Assembly (NCBI GenBank): GCA_036023115.1
Contig: JAYKKT010000088.1
Coordinates: forward strand, 4,096,001 to 4,160,000
Source: Brasenia schreberi
Lineage: Eukaryota > Streptophyta > Magnoliopsida > Nymphaeales > Cabombaceae
Direction: 5' to 3'
Length of the DNA: 64,000 bases
Shown here: in pieces, positions 1-11,255 of the stretch
Position numbering within the stretch: the stretch's first letter is position 1
How the letters are laid out: the number at the start of each line of letters is the position of its first letter
Made by a program: the position numbers and the translations under genes
Notes under the pieces: model-generated
Seen by the model: only the letters and a program-made list of their open reading frames with translations
Databases searched by the model: none
Told to the model about the DNA's origin: nothing

Positions 1-380
1 AACATGGAGTCCATCTCCATGGCTCCATCGACTGAATGAAGGTTTCTTGTGGAATGATGAAGCTTCTTTCCTTGTTGCCAGCAATGGTTATCCCTGCATC
101 TTTGGCTTCTTTCTTGTGGAAAACGCCTCTGACCACCTTAGACCAGGTTCCAAGGTTGGTTACCTGAGGGCAGGCTTCTGACATACGCTCATGGGGGGAG
201 GGGTCTCCCGTATATGGGTGACCTGATGGAAATGCGGCATTAACTGCCATCACCCTGTTGATGCAGTGCGTCAAACAGGTGGGGGCGAGACTCAGAAGTA
301 TGGGTTCGGCATTAACTGCTGGTTTCCATTATCAGCTTGCTTTTATGCTGCTAATTTTAGTCAACCAAAATTGTCTCCGT
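1..380. other. Unassigned sequence at left edge
   Basis: No gene or repeat was recognised with confidence. One frame from base 2 to about 180 stays open for roughly 60 codons but has no recognisable domain. The sequence lies upstream of the SnRK1 beta-subunit last exon and may be intron of that gene, but no upstream exon could be identified. Confidence 0.3.
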
Positions 381-662
381 TTTGAATAATAGGAGTTGGA
401 CATATAGAAAGAATATCAAAAGAAGAACCTGTAAGAAGGTTAGAAAAACTAAATTTGGAAAGTATTAAAAGATTGGAGGACGACCACAAAAGTGTTGGAA
501 AGAAACAATAAAGAATGATCTAGCTTATTGCTAGTTAACTGCTAACATGGCACACGATAGGGATCTGTGGAAACAAAGAATCATTGTAGCCGACCCCGTC
601 TAGTATGGGAAAAGGCTTAGTTGTTGTTGTTGTTGTTGTTGTTGTTTGAATAATAGGAGTTG
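381..662 (+). mobile_element. 5'-truncated RTE-type LINE with 18-bp target site duplication
   Basis: Bases 399-644 match the last ~245 bp of the near-full-length RTE LINE at 38883-42170: the C-terminal coding end, the short 3' UTR and the (TTG)n tail. The insert is flanked by a perfect 18-bp direct repeat, TTTGAATAATAGGAGTTG, at 381-398 and 645-662. That is the mark of target-primed reverse transcription, and the 5' truncation fits the same mechanism. It lies upstream of the SnRK1 beta-subunit exon and may sit in one of its introns. It contains an in-frame stop relative to the longer copy, so it is dead. Confidence 0.9.
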
Positions 663-905
663 AGCGGCTAAAGGGAATTTTCCAGGGATCTTGATAACAT
701 ATTAATAAAAGCATTTCTTTTTCAGGTGCATTCATTATAAATTGTGGGTGTTTATGGTTGGTAAACTTCTCGTCCGTTGATGAATTTAGGCTGCCTTCTA
801 TCAAATCATGGACAATCTATATTCTGAAGAATATGTAAGTAAGCTGTCTTCCATAATGGGTTAGCGTTTCTGGCCCTCGATTTCATTGAGTGGTGGCACC
901 TGCAG

Positions 906-1217
906 GATGAAATCAGGGTTGCTGGTTTTGAAGCTCCAAACTCTCCCGAATCAAGTTACAACAATGTTTTCCTTGCGGCAGAAGAGGAAACAAGAGATCC
1001 GCCCCTGGTTCCTCCACACTTGCAGCACACTTTGTTGAGCTATCCTGCTAGCAAGGAGGCCTCTGGGAGCCTACCTGCACCCCAAAACGTGATTCTCAAC
1101 CATTTTTACATTCAGAACAGGGATAGATCCCAGTCTGTAGCGGCACTCGGGTTGACCCACCGCTTCCGTGCCAAATTTGTTACAGTTGTACTATATAAAC
1201 CGATCCATAGAAGGTGA
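906..1217 (+). CDS. SnRK1 (AMPK-like) kinase regulatory beta subunit, terminal exon only (partial)
   Basis: SnRK1 is the plant SNF1/AMPK energy-sensing kinase; its beta subunit bridges the catalytic alpha and regulatory gamma subunits. Seen here: an exon of 103 codons after a splice acceptor (TGCAG at 901-905), ending in a stop. It carries the complete C-terminal AMPKBI/ASC interaction domain: a PNSPESSY linker, the PPLVPPHL entry motif, LPAPQNVILNHFYIQ, and the closing THRFRAKFVTVVLYKP. The more N-terminal carbohydrate-binding module and any myristoylation site of this family are not visible, so the earlier exons lie off the left edge or beyond a long intron. A 5'-truncated LINE sits about 240 bp upstream. 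The domain assignment is firm. Which beta isoform it is (KINbeta1, 2 or 3 type) cannot be decided from the C-terminus alone. Confidence 0.88.
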   Translation, partial: DEIRVAGFEAPNSPESSYNNVFLAAEEETRDPPLVPPHLQHTLLSYPASKEASGSLPAPQNVILNHFYIQNRDRSQSVAALGLTHRFRAKFVTVVLYKPIHRR

Positions 1218-1527
1218 TGCCTGTGCCGGTCTAGATTATGCTACTGGTTTAACAAGGTATTGGTTCATATTTCACTCGTCCCTTTTATGAAGTGGAATTC
1301 CATTTAGAAGAGGGACTACACATTATTGGAAAAGAGGGACTACCCTCCTGTTTGTTATGCTTTTAGAAGCCATCTTTTTCTTTTCCTGCTTTCCTGCACA
1401 TGAGCAGAATCTATAGGGCCAGATAGATCTTTGGCTTCCTAATTTATTGAAATTGAACCATCTCATGAATATTAAAGAGATCTGAATCGCCCAGTCAGTC
1501 AGTCAGTCAACCTCCTCTTTTTTATTT

Positions 1528-1640
1528 GGTACAATGGAGATACCGAAGCAAGATCCACGCCTCTGGTGTTGAACTCATGACCTTCAGATTGTGAGTCGAC
1601 CCCCTACCCAGGTAAGCTGAGCTCTTGCATGTTCTGTAGT
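1528..1640 (-). repeat. SINE-like repeat fragment
   Basis: On the - strand this resembles 34560-34690 and 34231-34315, which are on the + strand. All share a core of the form CTCACAAGTTGAAGGTC followed by GTGAGTTCG-type sequence, then a short spacer and ATTGTA-CAAA. The GTTCG core recalls a Pol III box B. No clear box A was found, so a tRNA origin is an inference. Confidence 0.35.
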
Positions 1641-2549
1641 TGGTCGACATTTGCTCCTGATTGCTGCTCTCTTTGGAGCTTGCCATGTAAACCATGTGTT
1701 GATAAATGTTGTCATTATGCACTGGCCAATCTCTTAACATCATGTGGTATGTTTAATCTGTTCTTAGTTCTGTTTATGTTGTTAGTATCCAGGGAAAGCT
1801 ATTAGGAAATTGATGTGGCTTGTGCAATTCAACTCAATGTTATGCTCTTACCGCACGGGGGACTGGTTTTGGGTTCTAATTTCGTGTTCCAGACCGTGTT
1901 TGCATGGGGTCTACTCAACTGACTGATTTTTTTTTGTTACAAGAGGAAGCCCAAGCTGTGAACCCACACATGCACCTTCTATTCAAAAATACTATTTGTT
2001 TCATGTAGGGAAACCCTTAGTAGGGAAAGAAAGATCCGGCCGGAGAACATGTACGAGAACTGATCTCTGTTTGTCTCCCTCATCTTTTTAGCATGGGGTA
2101 ATGTAGTAATTGACCTTTTGTTGCCAATCTAGCAACGACCAACACAGATAGAAGCCTATTCTGCTGTGGGATGTGAAGAGTTGGCTCTAAATCTGAATCC
2201 ACTCCAAATCTGAATATAGTTGCTCGGGTTTATTGAAGAAAATCTCAGATCCAATTAACTTGATCAGATTGGGGTTCGATATACTGATATACAATTCGAC
2301 CTATGTCATGTGGGCATGCATTTGTGAGATTTGAACTTGAGATCCTTAAGTGAAAGGCTTCTGCGGAGATTCTGGTCTACTTTTGCATACATATGCCACT
2401 CGGGTTGCGGTGATTTCTAAGGTGAGGACCAAGAGGAATGACCCGGAATTGAGATAACCCTCGCAATGAAAAAGTTTTGCACAGGATGAAGCGAAATATG
2501 ATCGTGAACTCATTGGTTTCTGCTCTGTTTTACAACCTTAGTCTTAATC

Positions 2550-2576
2550 AAGCCTTATCCCATACTAGATGGGGCC
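2550..2576 (-). repeat. RTE LINE 3'-tail remnant
   Basis: AGCCTTATCCCATACTAGAT followed by GGGG is the reverse complement of the conserved LINE 3' UTR end seen at 42121-42145. Only the last ~27 bp is recognisable. Confidence 0.5.
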
Positions 2577-3903
2577 ATAGGAGGAAGACTCCTACAAGGT
2601 AACCATAAAACTATTTTTGCTTGAGCGTGCTTAACTTTGTGTTTTGATAGGATCTATCACAGCCCTTAATTAAAGGTCTCATAAAATTTTACACTAGCTG
2701 CCAATTATTACACTGTCTTTTTTTTTTATTTGGCCTTAGGAGCTACTACGTAAGGGCGAAAGCATTGCTGTAGGTCGAGTTCCATCACCGTCTTCTAATG
2801 AAAAATAAAGCTTTGGTGGTGGTGGTGTCAAACTTGCTACGTACTCCCATTTTTCGGCATTAACAGGTGAGAATAGGCCTTCTTTTGAATATTAATGACT
2901 GCCATTAACGAGTGTCAACTAGTACACAGCTGATTTGAATTTGAAAACAGTTTTCTCTCCAATGGAGTCTGATTACAGGAAACATGACATCAGTAAATGG
3001 GGCCTTCTGTTGTGCGCTACAAACCTCATCACATTATTGATAATACATGTACTTATCTAAACAGGAAAAGGAAACTGATTTATATCAAGGCATTGCATTA
3101 CTTATAATGATCGAATTACCTTTATATCAAGTTTAGAGTTCACTTGACCGCCTTCCCACTGACCTCAACAATGAGGAAGCATTGGGTTCAATACCTGAAC
3201 ACCTTTACTCGCATTGGATCCATATCCAATATTTCAAATTTGCATATGAATCCATATCCTAATCCAACAGAAAATTTGACTCTGCATTGTTCTTGCACAT
3301 ACAACCCGGTTTTTACTTGGGTTGGGTTCAATCTCGAAACTTGTCATCCAAACAAGAACCGGAAATTGGACTGAATATCCATAAACCTCAAGCTTCAATT
3401 TTGCTGGGATCCATCCTCAATCTGCCCATTTTTCATCCCAATCCTTTCTTCCTAGAACTACAACTTCACGTAAAAGTTCACATCCTTTGTTTCTCTACTG
3501 TTTATCCACTGTGCTTCACTAGGGATCTGACATCTTATTTTCATGGCAAGGACTCATTTTTGAGGTATGAGTACGAAATTGGAAGATGTAATTTTAGTTC
3601 TCATCATAATCAAACATAAGCCTTGCTTATGCAACTTTGTACTCAGGTCCATCGAACCTTGCTTACACAACTTTTTACTTGATTACGAGGTCCATCGATA
3701 GTTTACCTTAACGGTGGAATATCGAAACTAGAACTGGAGTTCCATAGTCCCAATCTTGCAATCAATCACCCACTTAGGGGCTCGTCAAACCTAGAGCATG
3801 GACTACCAACAAGTTTGCAAGGAATACAACTTCATAACTGCTTAGTTTCTCTATTTTCTATGTTGTGCATCTTATACACAAAGAGAGTAGATTAAGGTGT
3901 TGG

Positions 3904-4038
3904 CAGTAGTGGACCCACTTGAGGGTGAGGTGAGGCATGTGCCTCACTTGAAAATTGAAAATTCTTAAGTTCATGATTATATACATAGGAAAATACAAAT
4001 GCATCTCACTCCAAAAAAAAATCTTCAGTCCACCACTG
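3904..4038. mobile_element. hAT-like MITE, 135 bp
   Basis: The ends are imperfect inverted repeats: CAGTAGTGGACCC at the left, and the reverse complement of the right end reads CAGTGGTGGACTG. They are flanked by an 8-bp near-identical target duplication (GGTGTTGG at 3896-3903, GATGTTGG at 4039-4046), which fits hAT insertion. The interior has no coding capacity and carries GTGAGGTGAGGC...GCCTCAC. Related copies lie at 12539-12715, 15202-15358 and 17106-17338. Confidence 0.7.
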
Positions 4039-4329
4039 GATGTTGGCCCAGTTGCATGCACATATGCTGTGTGAGAGTCACAGCTGCTGTAAAGTAAAAT
4101 TGAGTTAAGGGCACTGACACATGTATGTGTGTATGAGGGAACGGTGAAAGGGTCGCCCTTGTAGAGGATTCCTCTCACCATGTAGTAACTTCAGTGCCTT
4201 CTACCTTATTTGAGCGAACAGCACGTCTCGCCGTACCCTAAAGAGACGGTATGTGACAAATTGAGAAACACCATGATGGAGTACCAAAATCTTACACGAG
4301 TGCACCACGGAGGAAGAAAAAAAGCTTCA

Positions 4330-4520
4330 ACCCTAGAATATATATAGGAAAACTGGATCCTGTCACTTTCATTGTTTCTTTTAGTAATATATTTTATTAA
4401 TATAAGTGTAATTTAAAAGATTTTAAGGGTTTTTAATGAAAAGCAATGATTGAGCATAAATGTGCAACATGGGTCGTGAGTATTATCCAATCATACACAC
4501 TCTCTATGTATTTATATAAA
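4330..4520. repeat. AT-rich MITE-like repeat (family also at 26604-27055 and 45335-45770)
   Basis: The sequence shares an ordered set of words with the repeats in both duplication copies: GGATCCT, TTTCTTTTAG, a TAATTTAAAAGATTTTAAGGG-type block, and AAAAGCAATGATTGAGCAT. It follows a short (AT)n run. No clear terminal inverted repeat was found in this copy. Confidence 0.45.
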
Positions 4521-6002
4521 ATTATTATAATCTCATTCATTCTAGAACATCTATATTAATTTGGACAATTGACTTGCATATAAAGATAAATTATTGATAT
4601 ATTAAAAAAGAAAAGTTTTTTTAAAAGATAAAAGTTGAAAGTACATTCTTAGCTTTCCTACTTTATATTTTTAATCTAAATCATTTATTTATTCAATTAA
4701 TTAATATGAATAACAGTTTTGTACAAAACACTAAGGTCTTCTAGATGATATTGTATTACATTTTTTGATGTGTTGAAATGAATTTATTAAAGTAAAAAAT
4801 AATATTATACTTTTTTAAATTTCTTATTATTGAAAAGTAAAAAAATAATTATGAGAGTATGTTATTTGACAAGATCCATAGTATATATATAAGAAAACTA
4901 CGAGTTTCTCGACACTCTTGTGGAAGACTTCAATTTGCGTCGGTATGATGCAAATAGTTCACAATACATATTGATGTGTTCGTCAATATTGATACGAGAA
5001 TTGATATATTTAATGGTGGTTGTACAAACGGTCAAGCCGAGCATCATCCGGTTGAACGTAATGATACGATGACGTCGAAAGAGCGTCTCTCTTTCTCTCT
5101 CTATAAGAGATCTTCTTCCCGGTTTATTTGACCGCACGTCAGAATAGGTGCACTGAATTGTCCTCACGTGTAACAGCAACCACTGTCTTCTCCTGGGTCA
5201 ATGTGATGTTACGTGCAACGCTCATTCAACGGTGTGACTCCTAGGGTTTAGCCTTATAAAAAAGACACTCCTCTCTCTCTATCTGAACACACAAAAGCTA
5301 TTGGACCAACGAACACTTCAAATAAATGAACATTGAATGTACAGGGCTTTTAATTTTTCAAAATCTAATAATTATATGGATGTAATTGACACGCTCAGAG
5401 TGAATGGATATATTCTTAGATTGTTGTGGTTTCATAATTAATCGTTGGAAAAATTATAAACCATCTTGTATCAGATTTTGGCGATTCAAAATCTACCCAT
5501 AATTTTGGAAAATACATAAAGTGGCCGATCTCCATTGTTGCTGCAGCACTCTTTTCCCAATCTCTGAGATCTAAGAGGACTGTGCTAAAGAAGCTTGGGG
5601 AATCCACCATTATCAGTCAGATGTCAGATCGTGCCGTGCTCCCCAAATCTGAATTGGCTGTCGAGCGTCTCCATCGGCCGGAGGAATCATCAGAAGCTTG
5701 AGGAATCCACAATTATCTGCTTATAAGCTAAACCTCGCGCCTCCTGACATGCCTGTACAAAGATTGAGAAGAGTTTATTGAAAGACTCTGCAAATTGCCT
5801 ATCAATAATATGCTTGTACAAGAAAGGCGTTCATCTAATTCAATCTTTCCATTGAGATAATGTGATAAAACGATCTTAAAGCACCTCTTCTCATATCTGA
5901 ATCGTCAATATTGTTTCTCTTAATGATACAAAGAGAATAATTAAAATCTACTGCCATCATCACACTTGTGCATCTAAAAGAACTTTTCATTATAATAACT
6001 GA
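4521..6002. other. Intergenic DNA without recognised genes
   Basis: AT-rich to about 4900, then mixed composition. Several short open frames exist on both strands, but none shows a domain, a splice-consistent partner or compositional bias. Confidence 0.5.
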
Positions 6003-6275
6003 ACTTTTGCTATACTAGATTGAGTTAGTTACATCAATTCTTTGTTTTCATACCACTTGATCACGTGCCCTATTAACTTCTAACTCAAAATAAGCTAAAT
6101 CATTCATTATTCTTTCTTTCAAACACTTTTGTGGATTTCTTCTTTCTCTTTTTAACATTTTTAAATCTAGTTTCTCATATTTTTTACTGAAGCTTTCTTT
6201 GATTGTTTTTCTACAAATTTTTTCATTTTATCATCTATTAATGTCGCTCCCAATTTGTTTCTAACAACCATTTTA
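6003..6275 (-). mobile_element. Degenerate RTE LINE 3' fragment
   Basis: On the - strand the segment aligns in order with 41870-42145 of the full LINE. Shared landmarks are the tail near CTATACTAGATTG, the TTCTTTGTTTTCATA block, the ACACTTTTGTGG block and the TTTATCATCTATTAATG block. Many substitutions and small indels show it is an old insertion. Confidence 0.75.
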
Positions 6276-7480
6276 AAAGAACTTTTCACTAATACAAGTT
6301 TATCCGTCCATAAACATGATTGTGATTATGTGTGTAAAACTACTTACCCCCCCCCCCCCTCTCTCTCTCCTTCCAAATACCGGATTGAGTAAGTGCCTCT
6401 CTCTTTCTCTCTCTTCCCATATACCCAATCGACCAGTTACTAAGTGTCGATCCCCGTACCCTTAACCACCACATTGACGGTGAAAAGCTTTGGCTTGTGC
6501 CTGAATCTTCGATCAGTCGTCGCTCGCCTGAGTCTGTAGGAGGTACCTGTTCGCCTGAGTTGATCCAGTGGATTTGTGCGAGCTTCCCACACAAGGGTTT
6601 CCCAGGGAGAGGATTTACATATTGTTACACTTTTTGTTTTTCTGAGTATGTATATTGTAAACACCCCGAAATCCCACGAATTTCTCAAATTCATCTGGTT
6701 TTGTAAAAGCAGCCCCAAAGGGCCATTTTGAGTCTGGAAACCCAGGAGCCTTCCAAACAACCCTGTACATATGTTTTGAACTCTGTATTTCAAAAATATA
6801 CAATAGTGTTGTTTAAAACTTTTATAAAACATGTTTTGGAACCCCGAAGCAGCTTGGCCTAATCCAGACAGGACCAGGAGAGCTAAGAAGAGCCCGGAAC
6901 CGGAGCACATGTCAAGCTCGGCACAACAACTCTTGTATCAAATTTACACCCTTAGGATCTCGAATGTCCAAGACCCTATTATCATCGAAACCTTGTTTGA
7001 AGTCATCTCCGGAAGGCGAAAATAGAGGCGGACGATCATGTTGGCGAAGACCCAACGCAGACGGAGCACTGATGCTGTCAGGCCCCGCACAAACCGTTCG
7101 TTTCGAACACAGCTCGAAGGAGTCAGAGTTCAGTTTGGATTGGATCTGGACCATATATATCCAGATCCCAATCCAAACCCATGTATGGACTTGGATTTGG
7201 ATTTGGATTCAAAAATCCAATCCAATATCCATATCCATGGCCCACATCACCTTCTCATAAATGGAGGTGGGGCCCACTTGAAATTCACGTGAGATTATGG
7301 GCATGAAAGAGAGTGGGGATGGATAAGATCAAGTGTGGTTGTAATTAAGCTTGACTTGTGTGTAAAGATTGGGGTTTATCATATGGGTTAGCCTAATTGA
7401 GTGGGTTTAAGCTTGTAATTAGCCAAAACCTAACCTAGGGCTGCACCAACATGATGTGGTTAAGGTCTATGGGCCATGCA
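6276..7480. other. Unassigned sequence with poly-C and CT tracts
   Basis: This contains a C homopolymer of about 13 at 6347-6359, CT-rich tracts to about 6415, and a run of TTGGAT/ATCCAA words at 7135-7240. Several overlapping open frames occur on both strands around 6440-7290, but they are mutually contradictory and match no family I recognise. It could be part of an unidentified transposon. Confidence 0.35.
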
Positions 7481-8330
7481 AAGGGAGCTCCTTCACCTAA
7501 ACCTAACCCAAAATACCTAATCCTAGCCTTCCACCCTAATCTGAGCCTAATCACCTAACCTACTTCCCTAATCCCGGCCTAATCCTAACCTAATCACCTA
7601 ACCCACTTCCCTAATCCTTCCCTAATCCTTCCCTAAACCTAGGTTAATTTCCCTAAACCTAGCCTAATCACCTAACCTAGCTCACTAAACGTCACCCTAG
7701 AACCAACCCACCTAACCAAACCCTAAACCCCTAAACCATCCCTAGCCCACAACCTACCCAAACCACTAGTATCTAAAATATCTGGCCCTACCCTTTCCAG
7801 CCCACCTTATCATCATACCACCCTACCTAACCACTACCCCAAACCCAGCCCTAACCGACCTACCCAACCCTATATAAACCCCCCCTTGGGGGCGGGTTTC
7901 ATGATCACCAAGCCGCCTTCCCCAAGCCCAGCCGGGTCCTCCACTTCCCCAAGCTCAACCGCCTGCTCCACCTGCTCCCCATCCCACCACCACCTGCACC
8001 ACCACCTACACCACCACATTCCAGCCGAATGCCACCCCAACTCCCTTCCAACCGAGCGCCACTCTCTTCTTCACCCGGTAAGCCCCCTACATCCTATCTT
8101 GCCACCTCTTCACTCACTCTCCACTCTAAACCACCTAATCTACTCCCCTACCACCCTAACATCAGCCCTTCCACCCGCCACCACCAAACTCCCTTAGTCG
8201 GCCACTCATTTCCCCTACATCACTCCCTTAGTCGGCCACCCCAACCGACTGTTGCCCCTTCATTCGGCCAGCCATCCGCCAGCCATCACCCTCTCCTTGC
8301 TAGCTCATTCCCTTAGTGCCATATTCCCTT
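7481..8330. repeat. C-rich, G-poor low-complexity block
   Basis: The + strand is dominated by variants of CCTAA, CCTAATC, ACCACC and TCCC for about 850 bp. A TATA-like ACCCTATATAAACC occurs at about 7867-7880 near its middle. Such blocks occur in retroelement LTRs and leaders, and the TATA-like site fits that, but no matching second LTR or coding domain was found in the window. Confidence 0.4.
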
Positions 8331-8712
8331 AGTGACCTTACTTAGGTCCTTTAACCCAACACACCAAAAACAGCCCATCTCTAGTGGACGGCCACCTTCA
8401 AGGCGCCTCTTCCAGGCACCAAGGACACTCGGCCACCTCCTCTTGCCGTTCAACCTTGCGGAGCCCCCTTTTGCAGCCCAAGGCGAAGGCCAAGCTCATG
8501 CTCAAGCAAGGCATCTACGGACCAGCTACTAGTAAGTGCCTAACTCGGTCTTTAGTTGTATACTTGCTTGAGATTCAATTCGATACGGGGTTGTAATAAC
8601 GGAGCATAGTCTTCCCCCGCTTGTAATAACGTGGCTTGGCACACCCACACACGTGCACTCTCTTAGTTATGCACGATTTTGAACACACACGGGCCTAATC
8701 AGCCCCTAGTAC

Positions 8713-8747
<35 letters not shown>

Positions 8748-8784
8748 TTTTGATTTTGTAGGGTTTTGCTTAGGTTGGGTGCGT

Positions 8785-9190
8785 TGTCTTTCAATTCAAG
8801 CACTCACACACATTGAGCCTTCGCTCTTATTTGAAAGACCCAAGTAAGGGCCGACCTATATTATTTGAGTTTCATTTCATGTCGTGTGTGTAAGTCTTTC
8901 AATTCAAGCACTCTCACACACATTGAGCTTTCGCTCTTACTCCCAAGACCTTAGTCAAGGCCTATTGCAGTTATATTTGGTTTTAATTTCATGTCGTGTG
9001 CGTAGTACTTCAATTCAAGCACTCTCACACACATTGAGCTTTCGCTCTTACTCCCAAGACCTTAGTCAAGGCCATACTGCAATTTATATTTGGGTTTAAT
9101 TTCATGTCGTGTGTGTAAGTCTTTCCATTCAAGCACGCACCCACATTGAGCCTTCGCTCTTATTTGCAAGACCCGAGTAAGGGCTCATAT
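8785..9190 (+). repeat. Minisatellite-like tandem repeat, ~110-bp unit, four copies
   Basis: A unit containing TCAATTCAAGCACTC, ACACACATTGAG, TTTCGCTCTTA and CAAGACC..GTAAGGGC or GTCAAGGCC recurs at 8791, 8899, 9010 and 9124 (spacings 108, 111 and 114). Copies 2 and 3 are the most alike; copies 1 and 4 share variant words. Imperfect CTTCGGT words follow at 9203-9300. Confidence 0.85.
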
Positions 9191-10280
9191 ACATACTCTA
9201 TATACATATCTCCCTTCGGTATTTATATTTCAAGTCATTTTCCTTCGGTTATTTCCCTTCAGTATTGTCTTTACATTCGGGTTTTCCCTTTGGAGTGGCG
9301 TGAGTTTGCATTGCATCTACGTCATACCACGAGGTAGGACACATATTGCATCAAAGCAAGCCCCGCTCAAATTCGCCCATGTAGTGGAGTGTTCATAACA
9401 CACAAACTAGGTGGCCCGAAAAGGGATAAAAGGAAAGACTTAGGCACGTGTAAATCCACGTGATCTAAAATATGCAATCGCATCTAAAAGACCCGAATTA
9501 GACACCTCGAACCGCTTCGTAGGCTTTCTATCCAAAAACTCGATTTTTGCAAAGCGTACAGACTGACCCTTGCGCATCGGTATAAGAAGGTCTGCGACGA
9601 TAAGAGCTCACTTGCTCACAGTCGCCACGATTGGAAGTCAGTTTTAAATATATCTTCGCTAGCTTAGGTAAGCTAGCTGGCACGCCCTGTTTGCATAAAT
9701 AGGCCTTATACGCACGAGAGGGATCCACTCCAAGCCCAGAAAAGGCAGGGGAGGCGTGGGGATTTTTCGCGCATCTACATATATCTCTCAGTGTATATCT
9801 GACCTGTAATGACTGTCTTTTATAGGCAACCCGCTCCCCCCTCATCCTGGATATTCCACCTATGGCTTCCCTCGTCCGGAGCGTTTAACAGGGACGTTAC
9901 CAAAAATCTTGGTAACATCCACCGTTACGATTCTGGCTTATCTGTTCTAAGTAACGGACTTGATAACCAGCCCAGCCATTACCTGAGCCGAGAATGACCA
10001 GACCTTATCTGTAACACACATAGTCGTCTCCAAGGACCCAAATGAGACACTAGCATAAAACAATCACAATAAATCCCGTCCATTCATTCAGAAGGGCCGA
10101 TTTTGAGTTGGAGCGACGGTTCAGTTTGCAGAAAAACTTAAAGAAAGAAGGTAGTACTCTTCTTAGTTCTTCATCATCGTGAAGGTCCTTAGTTATTAAT
10201 TTGTCGAGAATTGTCCTTTCTCTTCCTCTCCTTGATAAAAGATATAAAAAAGTTATTTGTGGAACAAACTACATTGTATA

Positions 10281-10282
<2 letters not shown>
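9191..10282. other. Unassigned intergenic DNA, possible LTR-like promoter
   Basis: No gene was recognised. A TATA-like GCATAAATAGG at about 9694-9704 sits in GC-balanced sequence unlike its AT-rich surroundings. Together with the neighbouring C-rich block and tandem repeat it could belong to a non-coding LTR retroelement. No paired LTR was found, so this stays a guess. Confidence 0.3.

Positions 10283-10356
<74 letters not shown>
10283..10356. repeat. (AT)n microsatellite
   Basis: About 74 bp of uninterrupted AT dinucleotide. Confidence 0.97.
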
Positions 10357-10360
<4 letters not shown>

Positions 10361-10606
10361 CTATATAATATGTATATATATCTATGTGAGAATTGCTAGA
10401 ATCTCATTTATTTCATGTTAAACCATCTATGATAATGTAGAATGTTGGATTAGAGATATGAATGGTTGAAATAAGAAAGCAAAATTTAAAAAGTAGTTTA
10501 CTATTTATTATATGGATCATTCTAAGGTTCAAAATGATGAATGATGTTACATGAATGAGAGTCTAGTAATTATTATTCTTATATATATATATATATATGA
10601 GAGATA

Positions 10607-11177
10607 GCGTCCTACTTTTAGATGACCAAACAAATTTCAACGGTTGATCTTTGATGATAAATAGTTGAGATTTTAATTTATAATATAAAAAGTACATGTG
10701 TATTTTTTGTAAGTGCACCTTATCCACGTGAATACTTTTGCTTTTGAAATTTCAAATCTCAACAATTCGTCACCAAAGATCAATAATTAAGACTTATTTG
10801 AATTTGCTACTATCTAAAGGTAACAGCATTCGAGTGTCTTTTTCTCTCTCTTTACGTGTATATATATGATTGAGATTTTAATCTATAAAGTAAAAAGTAT
10901 ATATGTGTATTAGGTACACTTTATTCACACTATAAAAAGTACATGTGTATTTTTTGTAAGTGCACCTTATCCACGTGAATACTTTTGCTTTTGAAATTTC
11001 AAATCTCAACAATTCGTCACCAAAGATCAATAATTAAGACTTATTTGAATTTGCTACTATCTAAAGGTAACAGCATTCGAGTGTCTTTTTCTCTCTCTTT
11101 ACGTGTATATATACGATTGAGATTTTAATCTATAAAGTAAAAAGTATATATGTGTATTAGGTACACTTTATTCACAC
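10607..11177. mobile_element. Foldback (long-TIR) MITE with an internal 247-bp tandem duplication
   Basis: The left arm 10607-10674 and right arm 10754-10827 are inverted repeats of about 65-70 bp (shared words TTTAGATG/CTATCTAAA, TTGATCTTTG/CAAAGATCAA, GTTGAGATTT/AAATCTCAAC). The interior encodes nothing. The segment 10684-10930, which includes the right arm, is repeated directly at 10931-11177 with only isolated differences. The second copy is a recent tandem duplication, not a second insertion. Confidence 0.75.
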
Positions 11178-11189
11178 TAGCACCCTTGG

Positions 11190-11252
<63 letters not shown>
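11190..11252. repeat. (TA)n microsatellite
   Basis: About 63 bp of uninterrupted TA dinucleotide directly after the foldback element. Confidence 0.97.

Positions 11253-11255
<3 letters not shown>

Larger units (their letters stand above)
1218..3903. other. 3' flank and intergenic DNA downstream of the SnRK1 beta exon
   Basis: The first few hundred bases are probably the 3' UTR of the SnRK1 beta subunit. The rest holds a SINE-like fragment (1528-1640), a short LINE tail (2550-2576) and a stretch rich in TCCAAT/GGATCC-like words (3180-3440). No open frame here looks like a protein. Confidence 0.5.

Noticed and set aside
6440..7292. Overlapping long open frames on both strands
   Set aside because: The frames contradict each other, lack domains and splice signals, and include low-complexity translations.
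7481..7760. Interstitial telomere-like array (CCTAA/CCCTAAA words)
   Set aside because: The words are irregular in length and order, with no run of the plant CCCTAAA repeat. Better described as C-rich low complexity.
8785..9190. CRISPR-like array
   Set aside because: The units are ~110 bp and similar throughout, with no short repeat plus unique spacer pattern, in a plant nuclear context.
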